DNA from: Paenibacillus sp. FSL R5-0766
Lineage (GTDB): Bacteria; Bacillota; Bacilli; Paenibacillales; Paenibacillaceae
Direction: 5' to 3'
DNA length: 64,000 bases
Assembly (NCBI RefSeq): GCF_037971845.1
Contig: NZ_CP150227.1
Span: 6,882,001 to 6,946,000, forward strand
Shown here: one piece after another, positions 46,301-54,313 of the stretch
How the letters are laid out: every line of letters begins with the position of its first letter
How positions within the stretch are numbered: position 1 is the first letter of the stretch
Made by a program: the position numbers and the translations under genes
Notes under the pieces: model-generated
The model's database searches: none
Told to the model about the DNA's origin: nothing
The model's input: only the letters and a program-made list of their open reading frames with translations

Positions 46301-46431
46301 GCTTCCATTCCGGAATCCGTTGGCACACTCTCCGCATATGCGGCGGTGGAGTATATCACTGTCTGCAAGACGAGCAACATTGCCAGAAATAAAGACAATA
46401 ACGGTTTACCTATATTGCGTTTTTGTTTCAA
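40375..46431 (-). CDS. Giant sortase-anchored Cna/SpaA-type surface adhesin
   Basis: 2018 residues from the TTG at 46431, chosen because GGAGGAGA lies 7 nt upstream and the signal peptide (LLSLFLAMLLVLQTVIYS) follows. The N-terminal 1000 residues resemble fimbrial/collagen-adhesin isopeptide domains; then a SpaA-type prealbumin-like domain, three DUF5979-like repeats (about 110 residues each, starting like LTITNKVEGNG), Cna-B/carboxypeptidase-regulatory domains, a PDPGTVT repeat stalk, and the sorting signal PKTGD with a hydrophobic stretch and KKKK tail. It should be linked to the wall by the class B sortase downstream. The ligand is unknown. Parts could self-link by Lys-Asn isopeptide bonds, as in this family. 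Confidence 0.9.
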   Translation of the reverse strand: MKQKRNIGKPLLSLFLAMLLVLQTVIYSTAAYAESVPTDSGMEAVSESDSPSADEPLSVPEAVYDAPNNFVAMAAVPTDKTAVFMESNSTFPLEVTQGNVVINPNGLIQGRQPFTLKSEGLKVPVNGDDPNPTNADPDKYIQKGDWIELKREDYFKEVMLPTATKTLNAQTESGTKQLGTAYFTPNSIRIVFNGDDYFFNGVGRGIAFGFESTANADITGLAYGDKKPINIFGGAYQLENPDVTAEYNITLSSPGMIRWDQYSYRGIQPAQFVEGAVTWQSTVSAFDQFDKTIKLPLDGKTFYTNPSTYNTSSGNVRGTYMEDSFKVNDQNVTPVVGPDGSLTYIFPQGTGLDPKVEYKTWISKEAYYYEYRNPPANLGRSHRDMNGKVELRKDNDMLVQSGLEIAFAPDWIQASASYDHANETITWKVTVNQYNKKGLKDFTITNVLPAGLEFESAAWQTWVDGAVSEETPITPDSNGVYSFGDINGKVELLIKSKAISGSSFQIDPRANWNLDTPGGIQNNDVMTGKRPIAVTDEAVVSIGAHTFTKTGSVSTEDYNLGSITWTVNLAPQYALPNAAIYDVLVHGGDLNVLDNAVDETSEVSAETIAKIKANITSAQLWKQYKAGTLKSNATGLTMKAIPLTVDGKVVADLIKVTGYTEEAASFSFRALETNPNILFRQDINAGKVSSNRALLIDGESVKQANSSANLHLHMLNKDMLFASRPLKADGTFENVTPNNVSSYIRNDNNEAWTISGYDRTTKTVTFRLGVNMPGYNTEEMAKDGGNRVISNIKLVDTLPEGWEFVPFSETKDFELWKGFSDNGAGTEYGVRNDARTLIEPGTSSHVVHFSHIGNEGTFTFSKLESPYIILVKARPSNDALQKYLEEYTINGTDKQVLYNKADLHMTWGGVEKVVTEQREVIVPIQTLGKSVTKPVPGVLEWTVNYTPPFNMKQGVYLQDTLGAGMNLRYEENGKLVLTSPSMAVYPAKLTASGTLEREGAALDLSDPNAEVQVEAVPGAGGTTVLTFKMDDPNQLYQFVYQTEVDPSTAKAGDTMGNEVKLEGDDNLKSVSARSESTLDSSDVAGSSSSNALLPLKKVDPNGNPLKDVEFTLYKKDGGTIITQGKTDSGGKLNLLFPDPGYYELKETYIDTNTWLPTTRVYQVYVGNTPGKPIWVDGVKLTPDNPLIVPTPAQGKLTITNKVEGNGSNPDKEFEYTVTITGEGKDREYTYKKSDDTFGNIKSGDKVALKHGESVTFPALPADLVYTVTEDDYTSVDGYTTIPGTRELSGSIMNKGDHKADFINERTVNKLTISNTVMGNGGDKTKEFEYTVNFEDAGKEESYTYVKTDGGTGTIKSGGTFRLKDGETLDILGLPKNLKYTVTQQDYTTDEYMTTPEERYYTGVMKGIDEDASFTNVRVLKGGLLISNTVKGKDEDKKKLFKYTVAFTGEGSDESYVYEKSDGSKGMIKSGESFELTDGQTLIVQGLPTNLQYKVTQDDYTEDGYVTDPESLIHIGTIPEKKWSEAHFANTRPYLEGVLRNNNTGEVIPNALITVTDLNTGEEVQTQTNEKGEYSIPAVADTDYTIRYTKMYRVGGKDVPVEFTQKANVNSSVTDETVPADITAVGIILFKQLDGTTVLFNDLLTNQMHIYLKDKDGIYVKENGQPKAFPMASNGTFSVEGLSEQKYTMEVRYQAETGEELLLKVAQLDVKANGELNISEELVDPYGTVYDETTGDASTGKKIEGAIVTLYYADTQRNRDKGRIPGTKVTLPTVPNFPPHDNKSPEQDSDANGFYAYMVFPEADYYLIVTKDGYETHTSGTISVDFDIVRYDVPMKPISSGGGTGGNGNNGGGTVTPDPGTVTPDPGTVTPDPGTVTPDPGTVTPDPGTVTPDPGTVTPDPGTVTPDPGTVTPDPGTVTPDPGTVTPDPGTVTPDPGTVTPDPGTVTPEPGTVTPDPGTVTPEPGNGNDQLKNDNNELDDAPKTGDNSVSPFLYMVLALMSLMTIGFCLLGYKKKKHIQ
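40541..40876. repeat. Sixteen tandem copies of a 21-bp unit (wall-spanning stalk)
   Basis: Sixteen units of 21 bp in phase with the adhesin frame, each coding for the heptad PDPGTVT (two or three copies have PEPGTVT). Units differ at a few third positions. Copy number should vary by slippage or recombination. The opposite strand is also open because of the repeat, but that frame is not a gene. Confidence 0.93.
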
Positions 46432-46663
46432 ACGAAAATCTCCTCCACTTCTAAAATTTTTGCAGCAACCAGAAACTTTTTCCCTTTCCTTTGGCCATTC
46501 CATCCTTACAACAGAAACTGATAAAATTCATCAAGTTCATATGGCTTGCCTTACCATTTTACTGTAGAGCCCTTACCAAATTCTGAACACTACGCGGTAA
46601 CCAGAGCATAGAGCCAATTCAGACATGGATTTCTCCATAGAATCGTGGATTTTAAGCATAAAA

Positions 46664-46783
46664 AAAACATCCTAAATTGGGATATGGCATTCTCCTGGAT
46701 AAACCCTTTTCACCAATTGAAGAACTACTTGATGAGAGGGTTTATCCGTAGAGGAATGCTCATTCGCCCGATAGGATGTGTTT
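46664..46783 (-). terminator. Very long nested hairpin after the 5'-nucleotidase gene
   Basis: On the minus strand ACATCCTA...GGATGT encloses a second pair of arms, GCATTCCTCTACGGATAAACC and GGTTTATCCAGGAGAATGC (near-complementary), and ends in eight T. At about 120 nt it is much larger than normal terminators. It fills the gap downstream of the nucleotidase gene. The rest of the 46432-46818 spacer is the upstream region of the adhesin gene. Confidence 0.65.
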
Positions 46784-46818
46784 CTCTGTTTTAATATAAA
46801 GTTTGAATAAGTTCTACA

Positions 46819-48942
46819 TTATGAAGCTTTTGCGGCAATTGCTTTTTCAAGTAATGCTTTGGCATCGTTAGTAGTAAGACCTTGTTTAGGTTGAAGTGAT
46901 TTTTTATCTGTTCCAGCAAAAATACCTTTGTCAATCAGTTTTGCCATAGGTTTAATTGCATAGGCAGACACAGATTTACCATCTTCGAAACTAGCAATAA
47001 TCGTAGCAGCGTCTATATCGGTAGCTTGATCTTTTAACAATTTAGCAAGAATGGTTGCAGCTTCTTCACGCGTGATATCCCGATCAGGATAGAAGTTTCC
47101 ACCATAACCTTGAATAAATCCAGCATGCGTAGCTTCAGCAATCGCATCTGCATATGCAGCATTAGCCGCAACATCCTTGAATGCAGGTGCTGTAGCTACT
47201 TCGTTAAGTTTCAACATGTCAACCAGAGCACTTACAAATTCAGCACGAGAAATGACTTCTTTTGTTACAGGTGTTTCTGTTGGCACGGTAGATGCAGCCA
47301 GGTTTGTGATACGTCCTTCATTTTTAGCTTCGATGCTACCGCCTTTATACGTGTCTACGATGTATTGGTAGAATACATCCAGATCGATAGGACCTGCCAG
47401 GGAGGATTTAGCATCCAGCAGCACTTTATAGTTATCTCCACCTGCAGCCATAAAGTTGTTAACTACAGCCGTATATGTTTTTGCAGGATCAATCGTTGTT
47501 CCATCTTCAAGACTGAGACCATTAACACGCTCTGCGACAGGCTTATTGAAATCTGCAGTGTATTTCAAACCAGAGATTTGGAGTGTTTTGGTATTAGGTG
47601 TACCGTCAGCATTGGTACCCCATTGCTGCTGCAACAAGGTTTTAACCTGTTCGCCAGTCAGCTCAAGTTTTACTAGAGTATTACCAAACGGTTGGATTTT
47701 GGCAAGATCAGCAAAGGTCACATCGCCTTGTGGCAGATCCGCACGAATACCACCTGGATTCATAAATGCAAAGTCAGCAGCACTGGCCTTATCCCCAAAG
47801 TCTGCTTCACGCATTGAATCTGCAATGAGGTTGCCTAGAGGGGCCTCGTTATTATAAGCATCTGTACGGGTAACAGAACCATCCGTTGTACCTACTGGCT
47901 TCGTCAGCTCAGGATGCTTGTCTAATGATTTTTTAATAATAGCTAAAGATTCAGGGTCTTCTTTTACACCCTCTTGGAACGTCGTTGTAATCGTAGCTGA
48001 TTTTTCAGTTACATCCCCGGTGGCAGGGTCAATCATCAGCTTGATATCTTCAAAAGCCGTACCATAGGAATAAGCTTGAACGATCAACTTTCCATTCACT
48101 TCACCGTTAGCCAAAGCATGGTTGTCACCTGCAACGATAACGTCAACAGGGGAGTCCGCCGGTAAAGCTTTTGCCAGATCAGCTGCTTCTCCAGTGGTTA
48201 TGCCTTCTTTGGTTGTTGCTGGATCATGTGCCAAAACAATGATCGTTTCTACCCCTTGGTCTTGCAATTCTTTAGCATATTTATTAACAGCTTCCACTTC
48301 TTCTTCTGCGCTTAAGAAACGTACGCCAGCTGTCCCAGATGGAGATACTTTGGCAGGTGTGGATTTCGTCACTAGTCCAATAAATCCAATTTTGACTCCG
48401 CCCACTTCTTTAATCACATACGGCTTAATCAATGTTTTTCCTGTGGCAGTTTCAATCACGTTTGCATTGACGTAATCAAATTTTGCACCGGCATGCGTTA
48501 CTTTACCTTCTTTTGGATCGAGGCCACCAAAGATTTGTGCTTTTAATGCTGCAATTCCTTGATCGAACTCATGGTTACCCAGAGATGCTACATCAAAGCC
48601 CATCATATTCATCCATTCCATGGTAGGCTCATCACGATCCAAAGATGAGGCTGGAGCAGATGCACCAACAGAGTCCCCATTATGGAAGAGTAGGGAGTGT
48701 TCATATTTGGCTTGAGCTTCTTTGAGATAGGTTGCTAGAATTGGAGCCGTTCCTGCCTTCTTATCACCCACGATTGATGTCGTATCTAACTGACCGTGGA
48801 AATCATTGATTCCAATCAAGTGTACTTCTACATCGTTACCTGCGGCAGAGACAGAACCTGCTGCGCCCAATAGTTGCGTGAGTAATAGTGCAGCAGTAGC
48901 TACACGCAGTGTGCTTTTGCCCAAAACTTTTTTCCAAAACAT
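46819..48942 (-). CDS. Secreted 5'-nucleotidase / metallophosphatase with SLH domains
   Basis: 707 residues. Signal peptide (cleavage near GSVSAAG), then a metallophosphatase domain with metal ligands in GINDFHGQ, GDSVGAS, SLGNHEFDQG and AGDNHA. The 5'-nucleotidase C-terminal domain follows (NPGGIRADLPQG, then MAAGGDNYK). From about 575 SLH units appear (ISRAEFVSALVDML, YPDRDITREEAATILAKLL) that bind pyruvylated wall polymer. It should release phosphate and nucleosides from nucleotides outside the cell. Only about two SLH units are clear and the last is degenerate. Confidence 0.9.
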   Translation of the reverse strand: MFWKKVLGKSTLRVATAALLLTQLLGAAGSVSAAGNDVEVHLIGINDFHGQLDTTSIVGDKKAGTAPILATYLKEAQAKYEHSLLFHNGDSVGASAPASSLDRDEPTMEWMNMMGFDVASLGNHEFDQGIAALKAQIFGGLDPKEGKVTHAGAKFDYVNANVIETATGKTLIKPYVIKEVGGVKIGFIGLVTKSTPAKVSPSGTAGVRFLSAEEEVEAVNKYAKELQDQGVETIIVLAHDPATTKEGITTGEAADLAKALPADSPVDVIVAGDNHALANGEVNGKLIVQAYSYGTAFEDIKLMIDPATGDVTEKSATITTTFQEGVKEDPESLAIIKKSLDKHPELTKPVGTTDGSVTRTDAYNNEAPLGNLIADSMREADFGDKASAADFAFMNPGGIRADLPQGDVTFADLAKIQPFGNTLVKLELTGEQVKTLLQQQWGTNADGTPNTKTLQISGLKYTADFNKPVAERVNGLSLEDGTTIDPAKTYTAVVNNFMAAGGDNYKVLLDAKSSLAGPIDLDVFYQYIVDTYKGGSIEAKNEGRITNLAASTVPTETPVTKEVISRAEFVSALVDMLKLNEVATAPAFKDVAANAAYADAIAEATHAGFIQGYGGNFYPDRDITREEAATILAKLLKDQATDIDAATIIASFEDGKSVSAYAIKPMAKLIDKGIFAGTDKKSLQPKQGLTTNDAKALLEKAIAAKAS

Positions 48943-49298
48943 GAATGAAAAAACCCCTCTCCAATTTTAGATCCTGAGATATTTTACCATAGTTCAATTC
49001 ATAAAAATCATTAAATATATAAAATGGATGTAAAAAGTTGAGAGATTGATAGAACAACAACATGACATTCAGCCAAAACTTCACTATTGGTACTCTGACA
49101 CGCAGCTCAATTCTTCTTACGCTATCACCTACTGGGTACGTTCGACATAGTACACTGGCACTGGCTAAAAAAAGACACCCTGCAGGGTGCCTTAGTTTCT
49201 TCATATAATATCTCAAAACACTCAGACGACGAGGTATCTATCTTTTACTCCAATTTGCTTTCCTCTTTATAGAGGTAGAGATGTTTCTCGGTCGACTA
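48943..49298. other. Intergenic region with one terminator
   Basis: The 356-bp spacer contains the nucleotidase upstream region and the terminator at 49167-49192. An open frame at 48836-49216 overlaps the nucleotidase start and has no coding character. Nothing else is seen. Confidence 0.5.
49167..49192 (-). terminator. Terminator of the SLH Ig-like protein gene
   Basis: On the minus strand GGCACCCTG-CAGGGTGTC is followed by seven T, 107 bp after the stop of the Ig-like gene. Confidence 0.8.
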
Positions 49299-51980
49299 CT
49301 ATTCTGCTTTGGTTTTATCTATCATGTTCATTAATATAACAACAGCCTCTGCTCTGGTGGTTTTTGCTTTAGGTTTGAAATCGTTGTTACCCATTCCTTC
49401 TACAAGACCAAGTTCCTTCAGAGCTTCCACAGAGGTTTTTGCCCAAACAGGAATAGATTTGTCATCTGCAAAAGACGTCGTAGCATTGACTGTAGTAGAT
49501 ACCTTGAGCGCATTCGCAACCATCACTACCATCTCGGCACGTGTGATATTGGCGTTCGGCCGGAACGTGTCGTCTGGATAACCGCTAATAATGCCTTCTT
49601 GCACGGCTTGCGAGACTGCCATTTTGGCCCAAGTTCCGATCTCGGTCTTATCTGAGAATACCAGTTCCACTTCTGCTTTTTGTGAACTCAACGCACCCAT
49701 CAGCATGACTGAGAACTCGGCACGTGTGACGTTCTTCCCCGGATTAAACGTTACATCCGGATAACCGTTGATGATGCCGTTGCTTGAAGCTTGTTTAATT
49801 CTTGCTTCAGCCCAGTGTCCCGAGATATCGCCAAAACCAGGTTCCGTTGTGGGTTCAACTGGACTATTCAAGACCGGCTTTCCGCTGGTTTTGTCTACAA
49901 CAAGGACGGCGAACTTCGTAAAGTGATTGACCTCGACTATGATTTGGTTCCCTTTTATAATACCGACATCCACTTTCTCCCATGCCTTATTCGCTTCATT
50001 ATAATAAAATACAGCTGCCGAATGATGACTCTCAAGACCTGATGAATCAAATGTAAAGGTCATTTTTACCGGCTTGAGGAAGTTCTCCGGGAAATTCTTC
50101 AGAAGCTCAAAAACTGGGCTGGCCAGAATCTCTTTATTTGTTAGCAAAATTTCGGTATTAGACACTTTATCAATCGATAAAGTCAGTTCTTGAGGTGATC
50201 CCCCTGCTGGAATTGAGATTTGAATCTCTTTTCCCAAGCTAACCAACCCTGATTTGCCCACCGGAACGGTTATTTTACCCGTTGTTGAAGTGACTGTATT
50301 GTCTATTGGAGCCATTGGTGCTGAAGGAGTACTCGGACTTGTTGTTTGTACGGGCTGTACAGTGAAAACTGAATACGGATTGGACTCCGTTATACCCTGT
50401 CCTGCATTACCGGCACCATTGGACACTCCATTATTCTGAAGGGTGATAACATTGACCGATTTGTTCACGTTAGCTTGAGGTCTTAACGTTGCTGTCCACG
50501 TCACACCCCCATCAGATGATTGAACAGCACTCAGTGTACCACTTGCAACCGTCAGATCTGCATTATCAAAACCCGACACAGCCTCAGAGAATGTGATTGT
50601 TACCACTGATGTTTTGCCACGGGTCAGCGTTGTATCGGCTACAACAATCGTTGCCGTTGGTTGGGCGGTATAAACCGTATAATTATTCGAATCCGTCGTA
50701 CCCGTTCCGGCATTGCCTGCAACATCACTGATGCCTGTATTATCAAGCGTAATGATATTCGTTCCATCCGTGATGCCAACAGTCGGCGTCAATATCGCGG
50801 TCCATGTAATGCCTCCATCGGAAGAGCTAGCGGCACTAAGCGTACCGTTTGAAACTGTCAGGTCGTCATTGGTAAGGCCTGTAACCCCTTCGGAAAACGT
50901 AAAGGTAACCTGCGATGTCTTCCCTGCAGTCAGTGTCGTATCGGTAACGTCAATCGTTGCTGTAGGTCTGACCGTATCAATGGCGTAGTTATTGGAATCC
51001 GTTGTACCCGTACCTGTTATGCCGCCTTGATTCATCACACCCGTATTGTCGAGTGTAATCTTGTTCGTTCCAGCAGTGATGCCGGCGGTAGGGGTCAATT
51101 TTGCTGTATACGTAATATTGTCGTTCGTAGCCAGATTGTTAATGGTTCCATTCGTCACCACAAGGTCGGCAAGCGTAAAATCGGTCACTGCTTCAGAGAA
51201 TGTAAAGGTGACATCAGACGTCTTGCCAATATTCAACGTTGTATCGGCTACGACAATCGTTGCCGTTGGCCGGGCGTTATAGATCTCATAATTATTCGAA
51301 GGCGTTGTCCCCGTGCCTGTATTGCCTGCAATATCACTAATGCCCGTATTATCAAGCGTGATGATGTTAGTTGCATCCGTGATACCCAAAGCTGGTGTTA
51401 ATGTCGCGGTCCATGTAATACCTCCATCGGAGGAACTAAGGTCGCTCACCGTACCGTTCTCAACCAAAAGGTCAGCGACGTCAAAACCTGTCACTGCTTC
51501 GGAAAACGTAATAGTAACCAGTGATGTCTCCCCGGCAGTAAGGACCGTACCAGCTATGATAATATTTGCTGTGGGTCTTATTGTATCAATCGCATAATTA
51601 CTCGAGGTGGTTATACCTACACCTACAGTACGGTCTTGATTCATCACACCTGCGTTGTCGAGAGTAATGACGTTGGTTGCATCTGTAGTGTCGGGTTTAG
51701 GTGTAAGAGTTGCGGTCCACGTAGTGCCTCCATCTGAAGATGAAGGTGCAGTCAGTGTAGCGTTTGGAACCGTTAAGTCTCCCGTATCCAACCCTTGTAC
51801 CGCTTCTGAGAACGTAAAGGTTACCTGTGATGTGTTGCCAATTCTCAGCAGCGTATTATCCATTGTAATTGTTGATGTTGGAGCCGCAGCATACACCTTA
51901 TCCGATGGTTTTAAGTACAACAACCCTGTAATGAGTGATAATACAAGAACCAAGCTCCCTATCCTTTTGCCAAAATTCAT
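49299..51980 (-). CDS. S-layer-type protein with five Ig-like repeats and three SLH domains
   Basis: 893 residues. Signal peptide (cleavage near VYAAAP), then five tandem bacterial Ig-like repeats of 98-103 residues (about 34-540). Each starts like PTATIVVADTTL, has FTFSEAVTGF in the middle and ends with ITLDNTGVMNQ and a TDSNNY strand. A ZU5/PASTA-like stretch (about 565-700) follows, then three SLH units (about 715-893, such as YPDVTFNPGKNVTRAEFSVM). It should sit on the wall, bound to secondary cell-wall polymer. The ligand is unknown. The DNA of the Ig units is similar enough to recombine. Confidence 0.9.
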   Translation of the reverse strand: MNFGKRIGSLVLVLSLITGLLYLKPSDKVYAAAPTSTITMDNTLLRIGNTSQVTFTFSEAVQGLDTGDLTVPNATLTAPSSSDGGTTWTATLTPKPDTTDATNVITLDNAGVMNQDRTVGVGITTSSNYAIDTIRPTANIIIAGTVLTAGETSLVTITFSEAVTGFDVADLLVENGTVSDLSSSDGGITWTATLTPALGITDATNIITLDNTGISDIAGNTGTGTTPSNNYEIYNARPTATIVVADTTLNIGKTSDVTFTFSEAVTDFTLADLVVTNGTINNLATNDNITYTAKLTPTAGITAGTNKITLDNTGVMNQGGITGTGTTDSNNYAIDTVRPTATIDVTDTTLTAGKTSQVTFTFSEGVTGLTNDDLTVSNGTLSAASSSDGGITWTAILTPTVGITDGTNIITLDNTGISDVAGNAGTGTTDSNNYTVYTAQPTATIVVADTTLTRGKTSVVTITFSEAVSGFDNADLTVASGTLSAVQSSDGGVTWTATLRPQANVNKSVNVITLQNNGVSNGAGNAGQGITESNPYSVFTVQPVQTTSPSTPSAPMAPIDNTVTSTTGKITVPVGKSGLVSLGKEIQISIPAGGSPQELTLSIDKVSNTEILLTNKEILASPVFELLKNFPENFLKPVKMTFTFDSSGLESHHSAAVFYYNEANKAWEKVDVGIIKGNQIIVEVNHFTKFAVLVVDKTSGKPVLNSPVEPTTEPGFGDISGHWAEARIKQASSNGIINGYPDVTFNPGKNVTRAEFSVMLMGALSSQKAEVELVFSDKTEIGTWAKMAVSQAVQEGIISGYPDDTFRPNANITRAEMVVMVANALKVSTTVNATTSFADDKSIPVWAKTSVEALKELGLVEGMGNNDFKPKAKTTRAEAVVILMNMIDKTKAE

Positions 51981-52560
51981 ATGACCCTCCTCGTATCTTT
52001 CTTCTGGATGAAAAAATCATCTGAAACCCTTCTGAAATACTTCAAATCAATCTAATCATTCATTCGACACATTCTTTCAAATTCCTATATCCACAAATAA
52101 AAATAAATCGTTTGCCACAGCCGAACTACTAACTGTAAATCAAGAGTGAGACTAGTTAAAAGTATTCATTTATGCCTTCCACTATGGCCCGGAAAGATTT
52201 TAATAGAAAATTATGTATTTTATCTTTTTAGTTGATATAATGGGATAAAAAGTCATATTCGTTTTTGTGATCACATGTACGGGCAATTATAATAGTAAGC
52301 TTCCTCGGACCTCAAACCCCTCAACTCTAGTTAACACATATCATTTTCATACTATGTATTCAAGCAACTTATTGTCTATTAAAGGAGGTGACCCCGGAGA
52401 GCATTGTGAATCGATTTTCCCTATAACTACCACTGGGGGATGTGTTGATTGCTCTTTCACCACACCTAACCGAATGCTGTGCAGAAATACGCGATAACTG
52501 TAAGGGTTTGTAGTTTGTGCATTTAACTTTAACCATTATAAAAACATAGGAGCGTGTCCA
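51981..52560. other. 580-bp intergenic region with a possible promoter and orphan ribosome binding site
   Basis: It holds the upstream region of the Ig-like gene. On the plus strand TGATATAAT (52233-52241) fits an extended -10 element, giving a possible leader of about 310 nt before the lectin gene. AAAGGAGGTGA (52380-52390) is a perfect 11-nt match to the anti-Shine-Dalgarno, but no good start codon follows. A short cysteine-rich frame from the ATG at 52351 to 52497 overlaps it. Closer to the lectin gene, TTGTGC and TATAAA spaced 16 bp could be its own promoter. Confidence 0.4.
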
Positions 52561-53187
52561 ATGAACAAACAACTTTTCCCCAGATCATTTCGCATTCTTA
52601 TGGCTTGCTTGTTGATTCTTGCATTTGCCGTACCAACAACAGCTTCTGCTGGCTATCTTGGTGATAAGCTCACGATCGGCCAAAGCATGGCAAAGGGTGA
52701 CTATCTCACCTCCCAAGATGGCAGGTTCTCAGCCATTTGGCAGAATGACGGGAACTTTGTTATCTATCAAAACGGTTCTTCTCTTTGGAGTAGCGGTACC
52801 AGTAACAGTGGGGCTCTTTCGTTCAATTTTGAATCACAGTACGGAAAACCTGTCATCTATAAATATGGCATGAAATATCAAGACGTTTACCAATATGGTT
52901 ATCGTTATGGTTTCAACCCGGCTACAGGTAAATTCGAATATTACACCGGTTGGGGATGGGATAAAGTTTTGATGATTGATACTTCTGTACAGGTAGCTGC
53001 TTGGTCTCCCAATACCACCTCATGGATTCCAGGTCATCACGGGAGCAGCTTACCGGCTAACACAACAGGTGACACACTGGTCATGCAAAGTGATGGGAAT
53101 TTAGTTCTCTATAACACAACCTTGACCAATAGCAATTATCCGAACAGTTGGATTCCTGTCTGGGCTTCCAATACGGGCGGGCGTTAA
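52561..53187 (+). CDS. Secreted B-type (mannose-binding) lectin-like protein
   Basis: 208 residues. Signal peptide with an AxA end (TTASAGY). The mature part is a bulb-type lectin: two sugar-binding motifs of the form QxDxNxVxY are seen, QNDGNFVIY (about 61-69) and QSDGNLVLY (about 179-187). Between them is an insert of about 60 residues rich in Tyr and Gly (YQYGYRYGFNPATGKFEYY). Known relatives include plant mannose lectins and lectin-like bacteriocins. A sugar-binding, perhaps antibacterial, exoprotein is inferred. Ribosome binding site AGGAG precedes the ATG. Monocistronic. Confidence 0.85.
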   Translation: MNKQLFPRSFRILMACLLILAFAVPTTASAGYLGDKLTIGQSMAKGDYLTSQDGRFSAIWQNDGNFVIYQNGSSLWSSGTSNSGALSFNFESQYGKPVIYKYGMKYQDVYQYGYRYGFNPATGKFEYYTGWGWDKVLMIDTSVQVAAWSPNTTSWIPGHHGSSLPANTTGDTLVMQSDGNLVLYNTTLTNSNYPNSWIPVWASNTGGR

Positions 53188-53354
53188 AATTAGATGGAGA
53201 GCCGCATGGTGTGCGGCTAGACGAGACGAGCCTAGACATCGTTATCTTCGGACCATCTGGAGGAATCGAATTGGATCCGAAGGCTACCGACAAGGAGTAT
53301 GAGATAATGAGTGAAGAGTTAAAAACTTGGTTTCACACAAATTATAGTGATTAG
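53187..53354 (+). pseudogene. Possible remnant of an unknown gene after the lectin
   Basis: A frame overlapping the lectin stop reads KLDGEPHGVRLDETSLDIVI, then FGPSGGIELDPKATDKEYE, to a stop at 53354. The acidic protein-like run has coding character but no start codon or ribosome binding site, so it looks like the last third of a lost gene. The family is unknown. Confidence 0.3.
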
Positions 53355-53389
53355 TAGTGTCATAAAACTTTTGCAATTGCCCTCCAAGC

Positions 53390-53425
53390 AAAAAGGATCT
53401 GGAAGCTTACTTCCAGATCCTTTTT
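53390..53425. terminator. Perfect bidirectional terminator
   Basis: A 16-bp perfect stem (AAAAAGGATCTGGAAG and CTTCCAGATCCTTTTT) with a 4-nt loop lies between the lectin gene and the convergent AlkD-like gene. Confidence 0.9.
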
Positions 53426-53486
53426 CCATATTGAGGATTCGAATTCTTTTTTTCACATCAGACCCTAATGAATATTTCAGCGGTAA

Positions 53487-54155
53487 CTAATTCTTATTTC
53501 GTTTGTTAACTTCAATTGCAATGAACTCTGGCAAATAATTAGGAGTACAACCCTTGGAAACCATTTCATCTTTATAAAGACCTGTATTCTCACCAAGTTT
53601 AATACAACGTGCACGATACTTTTGATCATAAATGCCTATCCAGCCTGCAATGAAATTCATAGCCCACTGCACTTCCGGCTCTTCCTGCGTAATATTAGCT
53701 TCAATTGCAGATAGTAAGTCTTCGGTGTTATCAGGCGGTGTTTGTCCAGTCCATCTCAATCGCGCTTGATAATACCAAAAAGCTCGCCTTTGAAGAGCAG
53801 AAGGGCTTTTTTCCCATGACTCCATCAATGCAATGGTCTTTTTGTCTTTGGTGAGCTGATTAGCCATTAACCAATCCATTAAGTTATTTCGCTCATCAAA
53901 AGTGTGAGTCTGCATATCCTTATCAAAATTATTGAGCAATTCTTGTGAAAGAAGTTTTTTATCCATAATTAAAATAGCTAATAGTCTGGGCAAAAACGCT
54001 TCGGTCGACCAAAGTTCCATAGCAAGTTCGTGATCTTTTTTGATGTCCTTCGCGATTTTTCGTAAGTCACCTAGCTTAGTTTTACTATTGATCTGTGATA
54101 GAATGTTTTCTGCTTTTGAAGAGCATTTCATTTCTGTACTTTCATTCTTATTCAT
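53487..54155 (-). CDS. DNA alkylation repair protein (AlkD-like)
   Basis: 222 residues, all-helical HEAT-like repeats as in the AlkD/AlkC glycosylase superfamily, which removes alkylated bases without base flipping. Characteristic are LRKIAKDIKKDHELAMELWS, FDERNNLMDWLMANQL and RRAFWYYQARLRWTG; the Trp and Tyr residues and ERNNLMDW aspartate fit the DNA-contact face of this branch. The DNA lesion is not known. It is divergent from the YndJ-like gene. Confidence 0.8.
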   Translation of the reverse strand: MNKNESTEMKCSSKAENILSQINSKTKLGDLRKIAKDIKKDHELAMELWSTEAFLPRLLAILIMDKKLLSQELLNNFDKDMQTHTFDERNNLMDWLMANQLTKDKKTIALMESWEKSPSALQRRAFWYYQARLRWTGQTPPDNTEDLLSAIEANITQEEPEVQWAMNFIAGWIGIYDQKYRARCIKLGENTGLYKDEMVSKGCTPNYLPEFIAIEVNKRNKN

Positions 54156-54313
54156 TTGACACCACAGCTCCTTTATTAAAGCACTGTATTTTCATATATT
54201 TACAAATAAATGTGTTAGACTACTAAAAGAAGAATTGCCGATCTATACTAAAGAATGCTACACAACTGGATGCAGGCAGTTATTACGATAAACGTAGTTA
54301 GAAAGGAAACCTA

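Noticed and set aside
48836..49216. 126-codon minus-strand frame before the nucleotidase gene
   Set aside because: It overlaps the nucleotidase signal peptide in another frame, runs through a terminator and has an odd composition.
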